The notes under the pieces are model-generated. The model made no database searches, was not told the origin of the DNA, and saw only the letters and a list, made by a program, of their open reading frames with translations. A DNA stretch of 64,000 bases from Candidatus Limimorpha caballi (lineage in GTDB: Bacteria > Bacteroidota > Bacteroidia > Bacteroidales > F082): positions 1 to 64,000 of the forward strand of contig JAGHUX010000016.1 in the NCBI GenBank assembly GCA_018064605.1. The letters are read 5' to 3'. Position numbers and translations under genes: made by a program. The stretch's first letter is position 1. Each line of letters begins with the position of its first letter. Below are positions 38,810 through 51,926 of the stretch, piece after piece.

Positions 38810-41029
38810 TTATTTGTTGACAATTCTTTCCACTTTCTTCACGAGTTCGATTTTTTTCAGTTTCTCGATGAGACTGTTGAGATTCTGCACATTGGTGACG
38901 TACAGCACGATTTTGGCGATGACGATCGAGCCTTCGCTCTTCATGTTTATCTCCCTGATGTCGAGTTTCTCGTCTTTGCTGATGACATCAAAGATGTTGA
39001 CTCCGAGACCTATCTTGTTGATGCACGTCAGTTTAAGTGTCGCGAAATACGCGATGTCATCGGCGAGTTCCCAGCTTGCCTTGACGATGTTCTTGCCGAA
39101 GCGCGACATCAGTTTCATGGCTTCCGGGCAGTCGGGTCGGTGGATGTGGACCGGTTCGCCGGGGAGTTTTATCGCCACGACGTCGTCACCCGGGATCGGC
39201 TTGCAGCACGGCGCGACGACATAGCCCTTGTCGGCGGAGTCACCCGCACCGTTGTTTTCAGTGTTTTTCTTCTGCGAAGACGACCTGACGAGGCCGAATG
39301 TCATGTATTTCAACCAGGTATCGACTTTGGAGTCGTTGTTTCTGAACACATTTTCGACATCCTGCTGGCCGATTTTCCCCGTCGCGACATAATAATAAAG
39401 GTCAGTGCGTCCCATGAGGTGCAATTTCTCGACCATCAGGTTCTTGTTCTGCATGCTGAACTCCACCTTCGCCTTGCGGAAGATTTCCTCGAGCATCGGC
39501 TTCCCTTTCGCCTTGAAAGTCCTGCGGTAGTCCTTGATGCCCTCCTTGAGCCGGCTCTTCGCCGTTGACGTGGCGATGTACTCGAACCATTCCTCCTTGG
39601 GTTCAACGAATTGCGAGGTGATGATCTCTATCTGGTCGCCCATCTTCAGCTCGGTGTTGAGGCTTGTGAGTTTCTTGTTCACATTCGCGCCTGCGCAGTG
39701 GTTTCCGATGTCGGAGTGGATGTTATAGGCGAAGTCGAGCACCGTCGAGCCTTTCGGGAACGTCATCTTGTCGCCTTTCGGTGTGAAGACGAAGATCTCG
39801 TCGTTGAAGAGATCGAGTTTGAAGTAGTCGATGAAGTCGATGGCCGAGGCTTTCTGGGCGTTTTCTTGTCTCACGAGGTTTTTGACCACGCTCATCCAGA
39901 GGTCGAGTCCGCTTTCCACCTCGGTGTCGGCGTCGCGGAACTGCCAGTAGACCGAGAACCCGTGCTCGGCGATCTCGTTCATGCGTCCGGTGCGTATCTG
40001 CGTCTCGATCCAGTTGCCCTCCTTGCTCATGAAGACGGCGTGTATCGACTCGTATCCGTTGGTTTTCGGGAACGACACCCAGTCGCGCATCTTCTTCGAG
40101 TCGGGGTAATAGAACGTGGTGAACGCCGCGAAGGTCTCCCAGCAGCGCATCTTCTCATCCTCCGGCCCGCAGTCGATGATGACACGTGCGACATAGACGT
40201 CGTAAACCTCCTCCATCGACATGCCGTACTTCTCCATCCTCTCCCACACCGCGCTGACGTTACGCTCGATGGCCATCGTCGTGACGTTGATGCCACGCTG
40301 CCGCAGATAGTCCTTCACCGGCGCGACGAACTCCTCAAGCTCCCTGATTTTCCGCTCCCTGATCGCGTCAAGCTGTGACTTCACGGAGTTGAAGATCTGC
40401 GGGTTGATGTATTTGAGGCAGAGGTCGTCGAGCTCCGTCTTCACCTTGTAGAGGCCGAGGCGGTACGCTATCGGCGCATAGACCTGCGTCGTCTCGGAGG
40501 CTATTTTCAGCTGTTTGTGATGAGGCATCGCGCCGAGGGTGCGCATGTTGTGCAGGCGGTCGGCGAGTTTCACCAGGATGACGCGTATCTCGTCCGACAT
40601 GCTCATGATGACCTTGCGGAACGTCTCCGCCTGAAGGCTTTTCGCGTTCTTATCCACTTCATCATCAGTGATTTTCGTGACGCCGTCAACGATTTGCGCG
40701 ACCTTGTCGCCGAATCTCTCGCGGATGTAGTCGAGGCCGTATTCCGTGTCTTCCACCACGTCGTGCAACAGGGCGCAGATGATCGATGTCCTGCCCATCC
40801 CCATCTCGCCCGCGATGATTGTCGCCACCGCAAGCGGATGATACATGTAAGGCTCACCCGACCGCCGGCGGGCGTCTTTGTGCGCATCCGCGGCAAGCAG
40901 GTAAGCCTCCGTCACCTTCTCTATGTCTTGTTCGTCCTTGCGGGTCTTCCAACATCGCAGGAGCTCCTGGAACATACGCTCCAGCTCCAGCTTCTCATCA
41001 TTGGAATATGTGTCAGGCAATGTATTCAT
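38810..41029 (-). CDS. RelA/SpoT bifunctional (p)ppGpp synthetase/hydrolase
   Basis: HD HPLAVATIIAGEMGM...LLHDVVEDTEY; synthetase and TGS VFTPKGDKMTFPKGSTVLDFAY; ACT tail. Confidence 0.93.
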   Translation of the reverse strand: MNTLPDTYSNDEKLELERMFQELLRCWKTRKDEQDIEKVTEAYLLAADAHKDARRRSGEPYMYHPLAVATIIAGEMGMGRTSIICALLHDVVEDTEYGLDYIRERFGDKVAQIVDGVTKITDDEVDKNAKSLQAETFRKVIMSMSDEIRVILVKLADRLHNMRTLGAMPHHKQLKIASETTQVYAPIAYRLGLYKVKTELDDLCLKYINPQIFNSVKSQLDAIRERKIRELEEFVAPVKDYLRQRGINVTTMAIERNVSAVWERMEKYGMSMEEVYDVYVARVIIDCGPEDEKMRCWETFAAFTTFYYPDSKKMRDWVSFPKTNGYESIHAVFMSKEGNWIETQIRTGRMNEIAEHGFSVYWQFRDADTEVESGLDLWMSVVKNLVRQENAQKASAIDFIDYFKLDLFNDEIFVFTPKGDKMTFPKGSTVLDFAYNIHSDIGNHCAGANVNKKLTSLNTELKMGDQIEIITSQFVEPKEEWFEYIATSTAKSRLKEGIKDYRRTFKAKGKPMLEEIFRKAKVEFSMQNKNLMVEKLHLMGRTDLYYYVATGKIGQQDVENVFRNNDSKVDTWLKYMTFGLVRSSSQKKNTENNGAGDSADKGYVVAPCCKPIPGDDVVAIKLPGEPVHIHRPDCPEAMKLMSRFGKNIVKASWELADDIAYFATLKLTCINKIGLGVNIFDVISKDEKLDIREINMKSEGSIVIAKIVLYVTNVQNLNSLIEKLKKIELVKKVERIVNK

Positions 41030-41133
41030 AATCAAGTTTCAAGTCGCAGAAATACTGTTTTTTATGACACCCACAAAAATGCAAAGCGCGAAAAAGACCC
41101 TCACGCTTTGCATCTCCATGATTTCAAATATCC

Positions 41134-42177
<1,044 letters not shown>

Positions 42178-42468
42178 TTAATAGATTCAAAAAATACCGT
42201 CCTTTTCAAACGACCGAGCATTCCACCCCTGCGAATCCTGTTATTTCTCATTTCTCAAATGTCTTGCAAAATTAAGCATTATTTCAATCCGAAATTTTTT
42301 TTTCAAAAATATTTTTTCAAAATGGAAAAACACTTTCCTTTCATAGAAAAAACGTATGATTACGGTAAAGAGGAAAGGTGAAATGCCCGCAGGCGTAGCG
42401 TTTTTCCCCGACATGGCACGACCCGTAATAATTTATAAAAAGAAAGCCGTAAAAACAGATTTTTTTCT

Positions 42469-42476
42469 TAATTTTG
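42469..42476 (+). promoter_or_regulatory. -7 promoter element (TAATTTTG) abutting the lepA ATG
   Basis: TAATTTTG-cggc-ATG; only 4 bp to the start codon. Confidence 0.45.
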
Positions 42477-42480
42477 CGGC

Positions 42481-44268
<1,788 letters not shown>

Positions 44269-44302
44269 GACAGAAAATTGCAGGCATATAGGTCAAATTG
44301 CG

Positions 44303-45592
44303 TTAATCCTTAAGGCAGCCAACCGGAACGACTTTCACTCCGTCAAGACGAGTGTAAGCCATCTCACCACCGGTTATCACCATAAGAATGTCAGGTTCGC
44401 GCAGTTGCCCTTGGACTGAGTTTTTGTTGTGTTCGCAAATGAGTCGTTTTATCTCCAACAAATGCTTGGCACCATCATCAATCTGATGGCTTCCCAATTT
44501 GAATTCCACAAGAGCATATCGACCATCATCAAGATGGAGGACGGCATCAGCTTCAAGGTTATAGCGGTCATGATAATATGAGATACTTCCCCCAAGCGCC
44601 TGAGAATATGCCCTTAAATCTCTGATACACAGGCATTCAAAGATAAAACCGAAAGTATGCAGGTCAAGTTCGAGCTTTTCCGGTGTCAATCCGAGAGACG
44701 CCACTGCAATTGACGGATCGACGAAACAACGTTTTTTGCCATTACGAATTGCGGAAGCCGAGCGTATCGCCGGACTCCATGCATCAATGTCGTCAATCAC
44801 GAACAATCTCTCCAATGCCATCACATAATCGTCAAATGTCAGCACCGATGTCGATTCCATCTCACATTTCACATCAGCGAGCAAGTTACTTTTCTTGACT
44901 AATGTGCATATATTTCGTGCATACGACCGCATTATCAATCTTGCGAGTACGGGATTACGTCGTTTTTTGTCAACTCTCGAAACATCCTCTTCACACACGA
45001 TGTTGACGTAATCTTTGGCTATCAGCAGTTTGGCGTTGTCGCTCATCACGTCGAGTGATGCAGGCCAACCACCTCTGCACGCAGCAAATATCAAGTTCTC
45101 AATTGTAAGGTCTGAAGTTATCCCATCAATGTCATACTGTTGATTATCAAACAGATCCTTTAATGAAATTTTACCATTCGACTCCTTCGATTCATACAGG
45201 CTCATCGGATACATTGGAATCTGTGATATTCTTCCTGTACCAGAATGCATTATTTCATCGTTGTCGATTACCGTTGAACCTGTCAGTATAAACTGGCCTT
45301 TGAGTTTGCGTTCGTCAACTTCGTTGCGTACGGCATCCCACAAAACCGGAGCCACCTGCCACTCGTCGATAAGTCTCGGAGTATCACCTTTCAACAGCAG
45401 AGACGGTTTGGTGTTCGCTGTTTCGAGGTAGCCCATTCTCTTATCCGGGTCCTGCATCTTGATGACACTGTTCGCATGAATCGCCGCCGTGGTAGTCTTA
45501 CCGCACCATTTCGACCCTTTTACTTGAATCGCCCCGAAAGCTTCAAGTCTTAACCTAATTTGTTCATCAACAATTCTTTTCAGATATTCCAT
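44303..45592 (-). CDS. AAA_14/DUF4143-type ATP-binding protein
   Basis: YLKRIVDEQI...GAIQVKGSKWCGKTTTA...PRLIDEWQVAPVLWDAVRNEVD...FILTGS. Confidence 0.85.
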   Translation of the reverse strand: MEYLKRIVDEQIRLRLEAFGAIQVKGSKWCGKTTTAAIHANSVIKMQDPDKRMGYLETANTKPSLLLKGDTPRLIDEWQVAPVLWDAVRNEVDERKLKGQFILTGSTVIDNDEIMHSGTGRISQIPMYPMSLYESKESNGKISLKDLFDNQQYDIDGITSDLTIENLIFAACRGGWPASLDVMSDNAKLLIAKDYVNIVCEEDVSRVDKKRRNPVLARLIMRSYARNICTLVKKSNLLADVKCEMESTSVLTFDDYVMALERLFVIDDIDAWSPAIRSASAIRNGKKRCFVDPSIAVASLGLTPEKLELDLHTFGFIFECLCIRDLRAYSQALGGSISYYHDRYNLEADAVLHLDDGRYALVEFKLGSHQIDDGAKHLLEIKRLICEHNKNSVQGQLREPDILMVITGGEMAYTRLDGVKVVPVGCLKD

Positions 45593-45644
45593 ACAAATAA
45601 TTTTTCTGCAAAAATACACAATTATTTTGTTACACAAACAAATA

Positions 45645-45706
45645 TTATATATTTTTGTGGTACTTTATTATATATTTTTGTGGCATTTTATTATACTTTT
45701 TTGCGC
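45645..45706. repeat. 23-bp-period tandem repeat in promoter region (about 3 units)
   Basis: ttatatatttttgtgg at 45645 and 45668; degenerate ttatacttttttgcgc at 45691. Confidence 0.75.
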
Positions 45707-45798
45707 AAGATTGAAAACAAAAAGAAAATTATTCGTCAGACAAGCTTCTGAATGTGGAAATATGTGTATCTTTGCCAAAAATTAAAAACAAGAAAATT

Positions 45799-46059
45799 AT
45801 GACGACATACAACATAACAATTAACGAACGCACGGCATTCGGCAGAGACCTGATACAACGTCTGAGCGCGATGTCGGAAATAAAGTTTGAAAAAGCTGCT
45901 TCGACTGCGACAAAACCAGAAAATCAGCCGAAAAAGAGAGTATCCAACAGAAAACATGTTGTGCTTGAAGAGATTAGGCAATCAATCAGACAAGCCGACG
46001 AAATGGAAAGAAACAACAGTCGCACATACACCATTGAGGAATTGCTCGAATCGCTATGA
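45799..46059 (+). CDS. Putative antitoxin, paralog of 30009..30242
   Basis: MTTYNITINERTAFGRDLIQRLSAM...NNSRTYTIEELLESL. Confidence 0.65.
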   Translation: MTTYNITINERTAFGRDLIQRLSAMSEIKFEKAASTATKPENQPKKRVSNRKHVVLEEIRQSIRQADEMERNNSRTYTIEELLESL

Positions 46060-46214
46060 TACAATTCAGAAGAACAGCTGTTTTTGACAAGAATTACAAA
46101 AAGCTTGAAAGAAAATACCCATCACTAAAAGAAGACTTTGGCAAATTGGCGCTGTCACTTATTGACAACCCAAACCAAGGAATTGTGATGGCAGAACATA
46201 AAGCTGCCTTTAAT
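46056..46214 (+). pseudogene. Truncated RelE/ParE-type toxin
   Basis: MIQFRRTAVFDKNYKKLERKYPSLKEDFGKLALSLIDNPNQGIVMAEHKSCL*, aligns with the first ~47 aa of the 30239 toxin; C-terminal half missing. Confidence 0.8.
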
Positions 46215-48714
46215 CATTGAGCATCATCACTTTAAATGTCGGATTTTCTTCTGATGTTGTAAATGTTATCACCTTTTCCTCATTCGGCTGGAGGTCGAAG
46301 AAATTGTCGGAAAACACTCCGTTTTCGTCAGAACTTTCAACATAAACGTCTTTCACCAAGGTGTTTGATGTAAATTCGAGAGTCGCGATCCCATTTTCAA
46401 TTCTGACTTGCGGAATGAGTTCGGCTTTTTTGAGTTTCAGGTCTTTCGGATATGCCAAATATTGAAGCCTTTCGGAAATAACATTTTCATTTTCAATAAG
46501 TTGCATATCGACATAAATCGCTGTCTTGTCAAAATCCTTGGCAAATTCATTCACGTCAAGAGAAAGATGAACGCAGCCGTTTTCAGGAATAATTATGTTT
46601 TCAGAATAACTTTTGGCGACATTTCCGGAAAAATCCTTCACGTTCAAGACCAATTTCCCGTTGATTTCGCGATACAAGTCAGAGGTCGCGTAAACCGTGA
46701 AGTTGCCCTCGACGGTCGGAAGCACACCTATTAATATAGGTGCGTACAGATTTTTCAATTTCCAATGAAGCGCTTTCTTGTTTCCGTAGTAATCTATTGA
46801 CGACCAACTTGTTACAGGCCAGGCATCGTTGAGTTGCCAATAAAGCGTGCCCATGCAGACCGGCTTAGCCGCACGATGCGCCTCAATTGCGAGACCCATC
46901 CCCCACGCCTGTGAGAGTTGGCTGTTATAGACCAACCGGGCCATGTCATCACTTGGATTATCGTCAATATATTTTGCTATATGCTTTTCAATCAGATACT
47001 TACCTCTTGCGTGTTTCTGATGCGCGTCGAGGACATTCCAGTCGAGTTCCGGCGAAATCTTCTTCAAAGTCGAGAGGCTCGGATAGGCCTGATAGCCGTA
47101 CTCGCTGTTGAAACGCGCCACCTTTTCAAGATAGACCTCGTAAGGATATTCGCCCCACCACACGCCCCAGTAATGGCTGTCGCCTTCGGTCAGGCTCCGC
47201 TGATGACCCCAGCCGTATTTAGGCGAACTTGGGAAATACGGCACCGTACCATCATAATAATCAACAACTTGTCCCAAAATATTCTCAAACAAAGTGTCCA
47301 TTCCGTGACGCATTTCGAGATAGTCTTCATCGCTCCAATTCATCGATGACTGCCAGCCCCAATCATAATATCCGTTGCTGACCTCGTTGTTGCCGCACCA
47401 CATCACCAACGACGGATGATTCTGATAATGAACCACTTGCTGAATGGCTTCTTCTCTTGCGTTGTTTAAAAAATCATCGGTATAAGGATAAGTCGAGCCG
47501 GCGTACATGAAATCCTGCCAGACCATGATGCCGAGGCTGTCGCAGGCGTCGAAGAAGAAATCCGGCGGATAGATGCCTCCGCCCCAGACGCGCAACATGT
47601 TGAAATGTGAGTTTTTGCATTCAGCCAACAGCTTGATTGTCTTATCTTTAGAATACCACGACTCCATCATCTCCTCCGGAATGTAGTTCGCGCCTTTCGC
47701 GAAAACGTCCTTCCCGTTGATTCTGAAAAACATCGAGACGCCAACGCTGTCAGGTTCCTGAATCAGCTCGACTTTGCGGATGCCTGTCCTCACGACGACC
47801 GGGTCTGTGGCAACAGCACTGTTCGCATCGCCGACACTGATTTTGAACGCCATCATGTTTTGTGCGCCGATCTCGTTAGGCCACCACAGCTCCGGATTTT
47901 CGATTTTAAATTTAGTAACAATCTCGTTTTCACCAGGTTTTATTGATGTTTCCGCAAAACCAAGCTGAATGTCGCCGTATTCCACAAACAACGAAGCCTC
48001 ACGTTCGACATCGCTTTCGACAACAACCCATACTTTCATTTCAGCCTGATTATCAACAATATCTTCGGTCAAGACGGAGGCCGAGACGATTCTCATGTTC
48101 GACCAGGCCTGAAGCGAGACATCTTTCCAGATGCCGATGTTGAGATAACGCGGTGCCCAGTCCCAGCCGTTCTGATAGCCGCATTTGCGCATCACGGCGT
48201 ACTTTTCCGGGAAACGCAACGGATAAGTCAAAATCAAGCTATCACGTTCTTTATCAAAAGGATAGAAACGGACTTTGAGTTCATTGCCTTTCTTTTTGAG
48301 AAGATTTTTCACATCTTTTTCATAACACAAAAACATATTATCGGAATGCAGAATCTTCTCGCCGTTGAGCCACACGTCGGCGTAGGTGTCGAGGCCGTCA
48401 AAAACGATGTCGATGTTGTCTTTTTCAAGCACGTTTTCATCGACATTGAAATTCAACGAATAATCCCAGTTACGTTGCGGAATCCATTGCAAATCCTGCT
48501 CGACTTTCCCGAGATACGGATGCGGGATGAGACACGCTTCAAACAAGTCCGTCTGCACCACCGACGGCACATTTACTTGTAAATCAATGCTTAACGTGTC
48601 AGTCTTCAAGTTCCAGCCTTCGTTAAGGCTTTGATTTGCGGTGTTTGAGAACTTCACGCACGACATCATCAGAAAAGACAATGCAAGAATCAATATTTTA
48701 GAGGGATTTTTCAT
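46210..48714 (-). CDS. Glycoside hydrolase family 2 protein (beta-mannosidase-like), lipoprotein
   Basis: Lipobox FLMMSCVK; GLDTYADVWLNGEKIL...NMLRVWGGGIYPPDFFFDACDSLGIMVWQDFMYAG...WCGNNE. Confidence 0.88.
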   Translation of the reverse strand: MKNPSKILILALSFLMMSCVKFSNTANQSLNEGWNLKTDTLSIDLQVNVPSVVQTDLFEACLIPHPYLGKVEQDLQWIPQRNWDYSLNFNVDENVLEKDNIDIVFDGLDTYADVWLNGEKILHSDNMFLCYEKDVKNLLKKKGNELKVRFYPFDKERDSLILTYPLRFPEKYAVMRKCGYQNGWDWAPRYLNIGIWKDVSLQAWSNMRIVSASVLTEDIVDNQAEMKVWVVVESDVEREASLFVEYGDIQLGFAETSIKPGENEIVTKFKIENPELWWPNEIGAQNMMAFKISVGDANSAVATDPVVVRTGIRKVELIQEPDSVGVSMFFRINGKDVFAKGANYIPEEMMESWYSKDKTIKLLAECKNSHFNMLRVWGGGIYPPDFFFDACDSLGIMVWQDFMYAGSTYPYTDDFLNNAREEAIQQVVHYQNHPSLVMWCGNNEVSNGYYDWGWQSSMNWSDEDYLEMRHGMDTLFENILGQVVDYYDGTVPYFPSSPKYGWGHQRSLTEGDSHYWGVWWGEYPYEVYLEKVARFNSEYGYQAYPSLSTLKKISPELDWNVLDAHQKHARGKYLIEKHIAKYIDDNPSDDMARLVYNSQLSQAWGMGLAIEAHRAAKPVCMGTLYWQLNDAWPVTSWSSIDYYGNKKALHWKLKNLYAPILIGVLPTVEGNFTVYATSDLYREINGKLVLNVKDFSGNVAKSYSENIIIPENGCVHLSLDVNEFAKDFDKTAIYVDMQLIENENVISERLQYLAYPKDLKLKKAELIPQVRIENGIATLEFTSNTLVKDVYVESSDENGVFSDNFFDLQPNEEKVITFTTSEENPTFKVMMLND

Positions 48715-48716
48715 GT

Positions 48717-49460
48717 TCAATCTTTTATAAGTTCGACAAATTCCTTGATTTTCTGCAAGTTGGAGACTTTCCACGTCATTCCGGCACCGGTATTGTCAAC
48801 CTGATTCGGGTACAATTCAGCGTGATAGTTTTCCACGACGGTTGTCAGTGAAGCGTGGCAGTTCCTGACACTGGTTTTGGCAATTATCTCTTTGATATTG
48901 TTGAGGTTGACGCCGCCGCCAGCCATGATGTTTATTTTCTCGCCGAAACGTTTCTGGAACTCGGCTATCATTTCTATTCCGGCCAAAGCGTTTGGTTTTC
49001 CGCCTGAAGTCAGGACCTTGTCGAAGCCGAGGTCAATCAACGTTTCCATTGCTTTCACAGGGTTTTTGCAAGCGTCGATGGCGCGGTGGAAAGTGAATTT
49101 CATGCCTTCACCAGCTGTCATCATCTTCTTTATCGCCGGAACGTCAAGCTCGCCGTTTTCATTGAGTGCGCCGATGACAACACCTTCATAACCAAGACTT
49201 TTAGTCATTTTTATATCTTCGCACATCGTGTCGATTTCATCATCATTATAGATATAGTTTCCCGGACGGCAACGAATCAAGACGCGGACGTCAAAGTTTT
49301 TTGATTTCTCGACAATTTTCGACACCTTTAGCAAAGTGCCGTACGACGGGGTGACGCCGCCGACTTCGAGCGCCTCGCAAAGCTCGGCGCACTGCGCACC
49401 GCCTTCCATTGCGTTACGCACTGACTGACAACTATTTGTGCAAACTTCAAAACGAATCAT
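48717..49460 (-). CDS. cutC: CutC-family protein
   Basis: IRFEVCTNSCQSVRNAMEGGAQCAELCEALEVGGVTPSYG...RCRPGNYIY. Confidence 0.9.
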   Translation of the reverse strand: MIRFEVCTNSCQSVRNAMEGGAQCAELCEALEVGGVTPSYGTLLKVSKIVEKSKNFDVRVLIRCRPGNYIYNDDEIDTMCEDIKMTKSLGYEGVVIGALNENGELDVPAIKKMMTAGEGMKFTFHRAIDACKNPVKAMETLIDLGFDKVLTSGGKPNALAGIEMIAEFQKRFGEKINIMAGGGVNLNNIKEIIAKTSVRNCHASLTTVVENYHAELYPNQVDNTGAGMTWKVSNLQKIKEFVELIKD

Positions 49461-49490
49461 GATAATTTGATGTTTCCCGCAAATCACGCA

Positions 49491-49505
49491 GATTTAATGC
49501 GGATT
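49491..49505. repeat. 15-bp inverted repeat arm (pairs with 51046-51060)
   Basis: gatttaatgcggatt. Confidence 0.75.
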
Positions 49506-49572
49506 GTTTTGCGGATAATTTTTCGCAAAATTAATAAAATCCGCGGTTTTCCCTGCACAAATTGAAGGAAAT

Positions 49573-49920
49573 TTAAAATTTTGAAATGAGCATTGAAATA
49601 AACGATACAATCGCCCCGAAATTCAAGAAACAAATTCCGCCGACCACTACAATTCCAGCACCTGTCAGAGTATAACTTAAAAACGAACTGAGTCTGTATT
49701 CTTTACGCAACATTTTCTCCCACAAGCCCAAAGCCAGCTCAGCCTTGCTCGGTTCTGGCAGCAAATCGAGTTGTCTTTTCACATCCTTCATAAAAACATC
49801 GCCATCTTTGATTTTCGGTGCGATGTCCGTCAGATGTCCGGTTATCTCCTTATCTAATTTAAACATTTTCATTGCTTTGCATTTTTGTGAATTGATTTTG
49901 TCCGGCTGATGTCCGGTCAC
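49573..49920 (-). CDS. Small membrane protein of ECF sigma operon
   Basis: One apparent TM segment; 4-bp overlap with the sigma factor gene. Confidence 0.55.
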   Translation of the reverse strand: MTGHQPDKINSQKCKAMKMFKLDKEITGHLTDIAPKIKDGDVFMKDVKRQLDLLPEPSKAELALGLWEKMLRKEYRLSSFLSYTLTGAGIVVVGGICFLNFGAIVSFISMLISKF

Positions 49921-50420
49921 AGTATGTCGTTTTTCAACAGCGATTTCAGATGTTTCCTCGCCCTGAAAAGATGCGACATTATCGTGCTTTGTGGCATCTC
50001 AAGAATTTTTGAAATCTCCTTGATTGGCTTTTCTTCAAGATAATACAGCAAAACCGCAGACCTCTCCCATGTGGAAAGTTTGTCAATCGCCGCATACAAT
50101 TTGTCGTTCAAAAATGATTCGCTGGTTGAATATTCAGATATAAATCTTTCATTATCAATATTTTCATCAATATTTTCAATGTTTTTATTCCAATAAGATT
50201 TCCGGAAATCAAGATAGGTGTTGTATGCGATTTTGAAAATCCAGGTGGAGAACTTCGATTTTTCGTCAAATGTGGAGATTTTCATCCATGCCTTGAGCAT
50301 TGCATCCTGTGCGATGTCGTCGGCTGTCATTTTGTCGCCGCAGCAAAGCACAATCAGAAACCGCCGCAACGATTCCTGATTGCTTTCAAGGTACGATATG
50401 AATTGCTCCTTTGACATCAT
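49917..50420 (-). CDS. ECF-type RNA polymerase sigma factor
   Basis: CCGDKMTADDIAQDAMLKAWMKISTFDEKSKFSTWIFKIAYNTYLDFRKS...EKPIKEISKILEMPQSTIMSHLFRARKHLK. Confidence 0.9.
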   Translation of the reverse strand: MMSKEQFISYLESNQESLRRFLIVLCCGDKMTADDIAQDAMLKAWMKISTFDEKSKFSTWIFKIAYNTYLDFRKSYWNKNIENIDENIDNERFISEYSTSESFLNDKLYAAIDKLSTWERSAVLLYYLEEKPIKEISKILEMPQSTIMSHLFRARKHLKSLLKNDIL

Positions 50421-50896
50421 TTCCCGGTCAGCTTTCTTTCTTCGGCTTCAATCTCTTTTGCAAGATAACTATTTGATATAAAGAATGTTATGACAAAAGC
50501 AACTCCGACAGCGACCAGAACGCCACCACCGACATACATGACATTTCTCAAATCAACATTATTAATTACCAATAATGCGACAACAATCAGACCGAGTCCT
50601 ATAAGCGAGCAAATAAGTCCCGCCTTCAAATTCTTGATGATTGTGAGTTTCAAAGTTTTCTTCTTGTCATTGAAAGCCCCGACAATTTCAGAAACATTGA
50701 TATTTTCCGTTCCACCCTTTTGAATGGCTTCATGTAAGATTTCAGCCTGTTTGTCAATCTTGTGCTTTTTTCTATTTGACTCAAAAATTATATCAACAAT
50801 TGCAGCACCAAAAATCCCAATGAAAAAAATTATGCCAGAAATATCTTTACCATCAAGAGAAACAATACTTAACAAATTGATTAACAACGTATTCAT
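50417..50896 (-). CDS. Membrane protein (two or more TM) co-transcribed with ECF sigma
   Basis: 4-bp overlap with sigma gene; hydrophobic segments. Confidence 0.55.
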   Translation of the reverse strand: MNTLLINLLSIVSLDGKDISGIIFFIGIFGAAIVDIIFESNRKKHKIDKQAEILHEAIQKGGTENINVSEIVGAFNDKKKTLKLTIIKNLKAGLICSLIGLGLIVVALLVINNVDLRNVMYVGGGVLVAVGVAFVITFFISNSYLAKEIEAEERKLTGK

Positions 50897-51045
50897 AATA
50901 ATTTAAATTTTATTTAACAATATTTTAATTACAAATCTTCAGAATTCTTTCGATTTCGCACATTAGACGACTGCTATTTGCAAAATATTGCAGATTAAAT
51001 AAAAAAATCTCGCAGATTCCGCAGACTTAAAGCAGATACAATTAA

Positions 51046-51060
51046 AATCCGCATTAAATC
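51046..51060. repeat. 15-bp inverted repeat arm
   Basis: aatccgcattaaatc, reverse complement of 49491-49505. Confidence 0.75.
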
Positions 51061-51091
51061 AGTGAAATCCGCGAGACAATTAAACAGTAAT

Positions 51092-51838
51092 CTACAATTC
51101 AAACTTCGGAATCGGCAGCAGCTTGAACAGGTTCATCCTGTGTTTTCTGTCGATTAACTCTTTGGTTTTCAGGTCATCGCAAACGCCGGTGCGGATATAT
51201 CTGTCGAGGACGGCGTAAGTGAAACCGAGGTTGTCCTCATCGGTTTTCCCGCAAAGGCCGTCGGACGGTGCTTTCTCAACGAGTTCGCGAGGCAGTCCGA
51301 GTTCGTGTCCTATCGCCTTGACTTCCTGCACGGTGAGTCCGCCGAGCGGTGCGAAATCGCCGGCAGCATCGCCGTAACGCGTCGAATAGCCGACCCAGTC
51401 TTCGGAAAGGTTGCATGTGTTCGCTACGCGACCGTTCACCGACTGCGAGACGGCATAGACCGCCGTCATCCTCAACCTTGGCGGAAGATTTGTAACAGTC
51501 TGACGTTCAACGCTTTTATCGATAATTCCAAGTTGTTTCGTCACCTCGTCAAGCATCGCATCGTAAGCACCTTTTATATTAATGCAGACATGTTTGATTC
51601 CAAGATGACTGATGAGTTTCATGCTATCGTCGATGTCGGGTTGAACGCCGTTTGGCATCGTCACGCCGATAACTCGTTCAACGCCAAGGGCTTCCACGCA
51701 CAAGGCGGCGACAACGCTGCTGTCTTTTCCGCCGGAGACACCGAGAACCGCAGTGCAGCCGGGGCCGTTTTGCTCAAACCAGTCGCGAATCCATTGCACG
51801 ACTGCGTCCTTCACTTTTTTCGCATCAAAATTTTCCAT
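51092..51838 (-). CDS. nadE: NAD(+) synthase
   Basis: LGVSGGKDSSVVAALCVEALG...NTCNLSEDWVGYSTRYGDAAGDFAPLGGLT. Confidence 0.92.
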   Translation of the reverse strand: MENFDAKKVKDAVVQWIRDWFEQNGPGCTAVLGVSGGKDSSVVAALCVEALGVERVIGVTMPNGVQPDIDDSMKLISHLGIKHVCINIKGAYDAMLDEVTKQLGIIDKSVERQTVTNLPPRLRMTAVYAVSQSVNGRVANTCNLSEDWVGYSTRYGDAAGDFAPLGGLTVQEVKAIGHELGLPRELVEKAPSDGLCGKTDEDNLGFTYAVLDRYIRTGVCDDLKTKELIDRKHRMNLFKLLPIPKFEL

Positions 51839-51926
51839 TTCGATTATTTTTTATGATTATTATTATCAATTATTTATGCCGCAAAATTAGCAAAAAATAT
51901 TTATTTTTGCACACAAAATTTTTATC

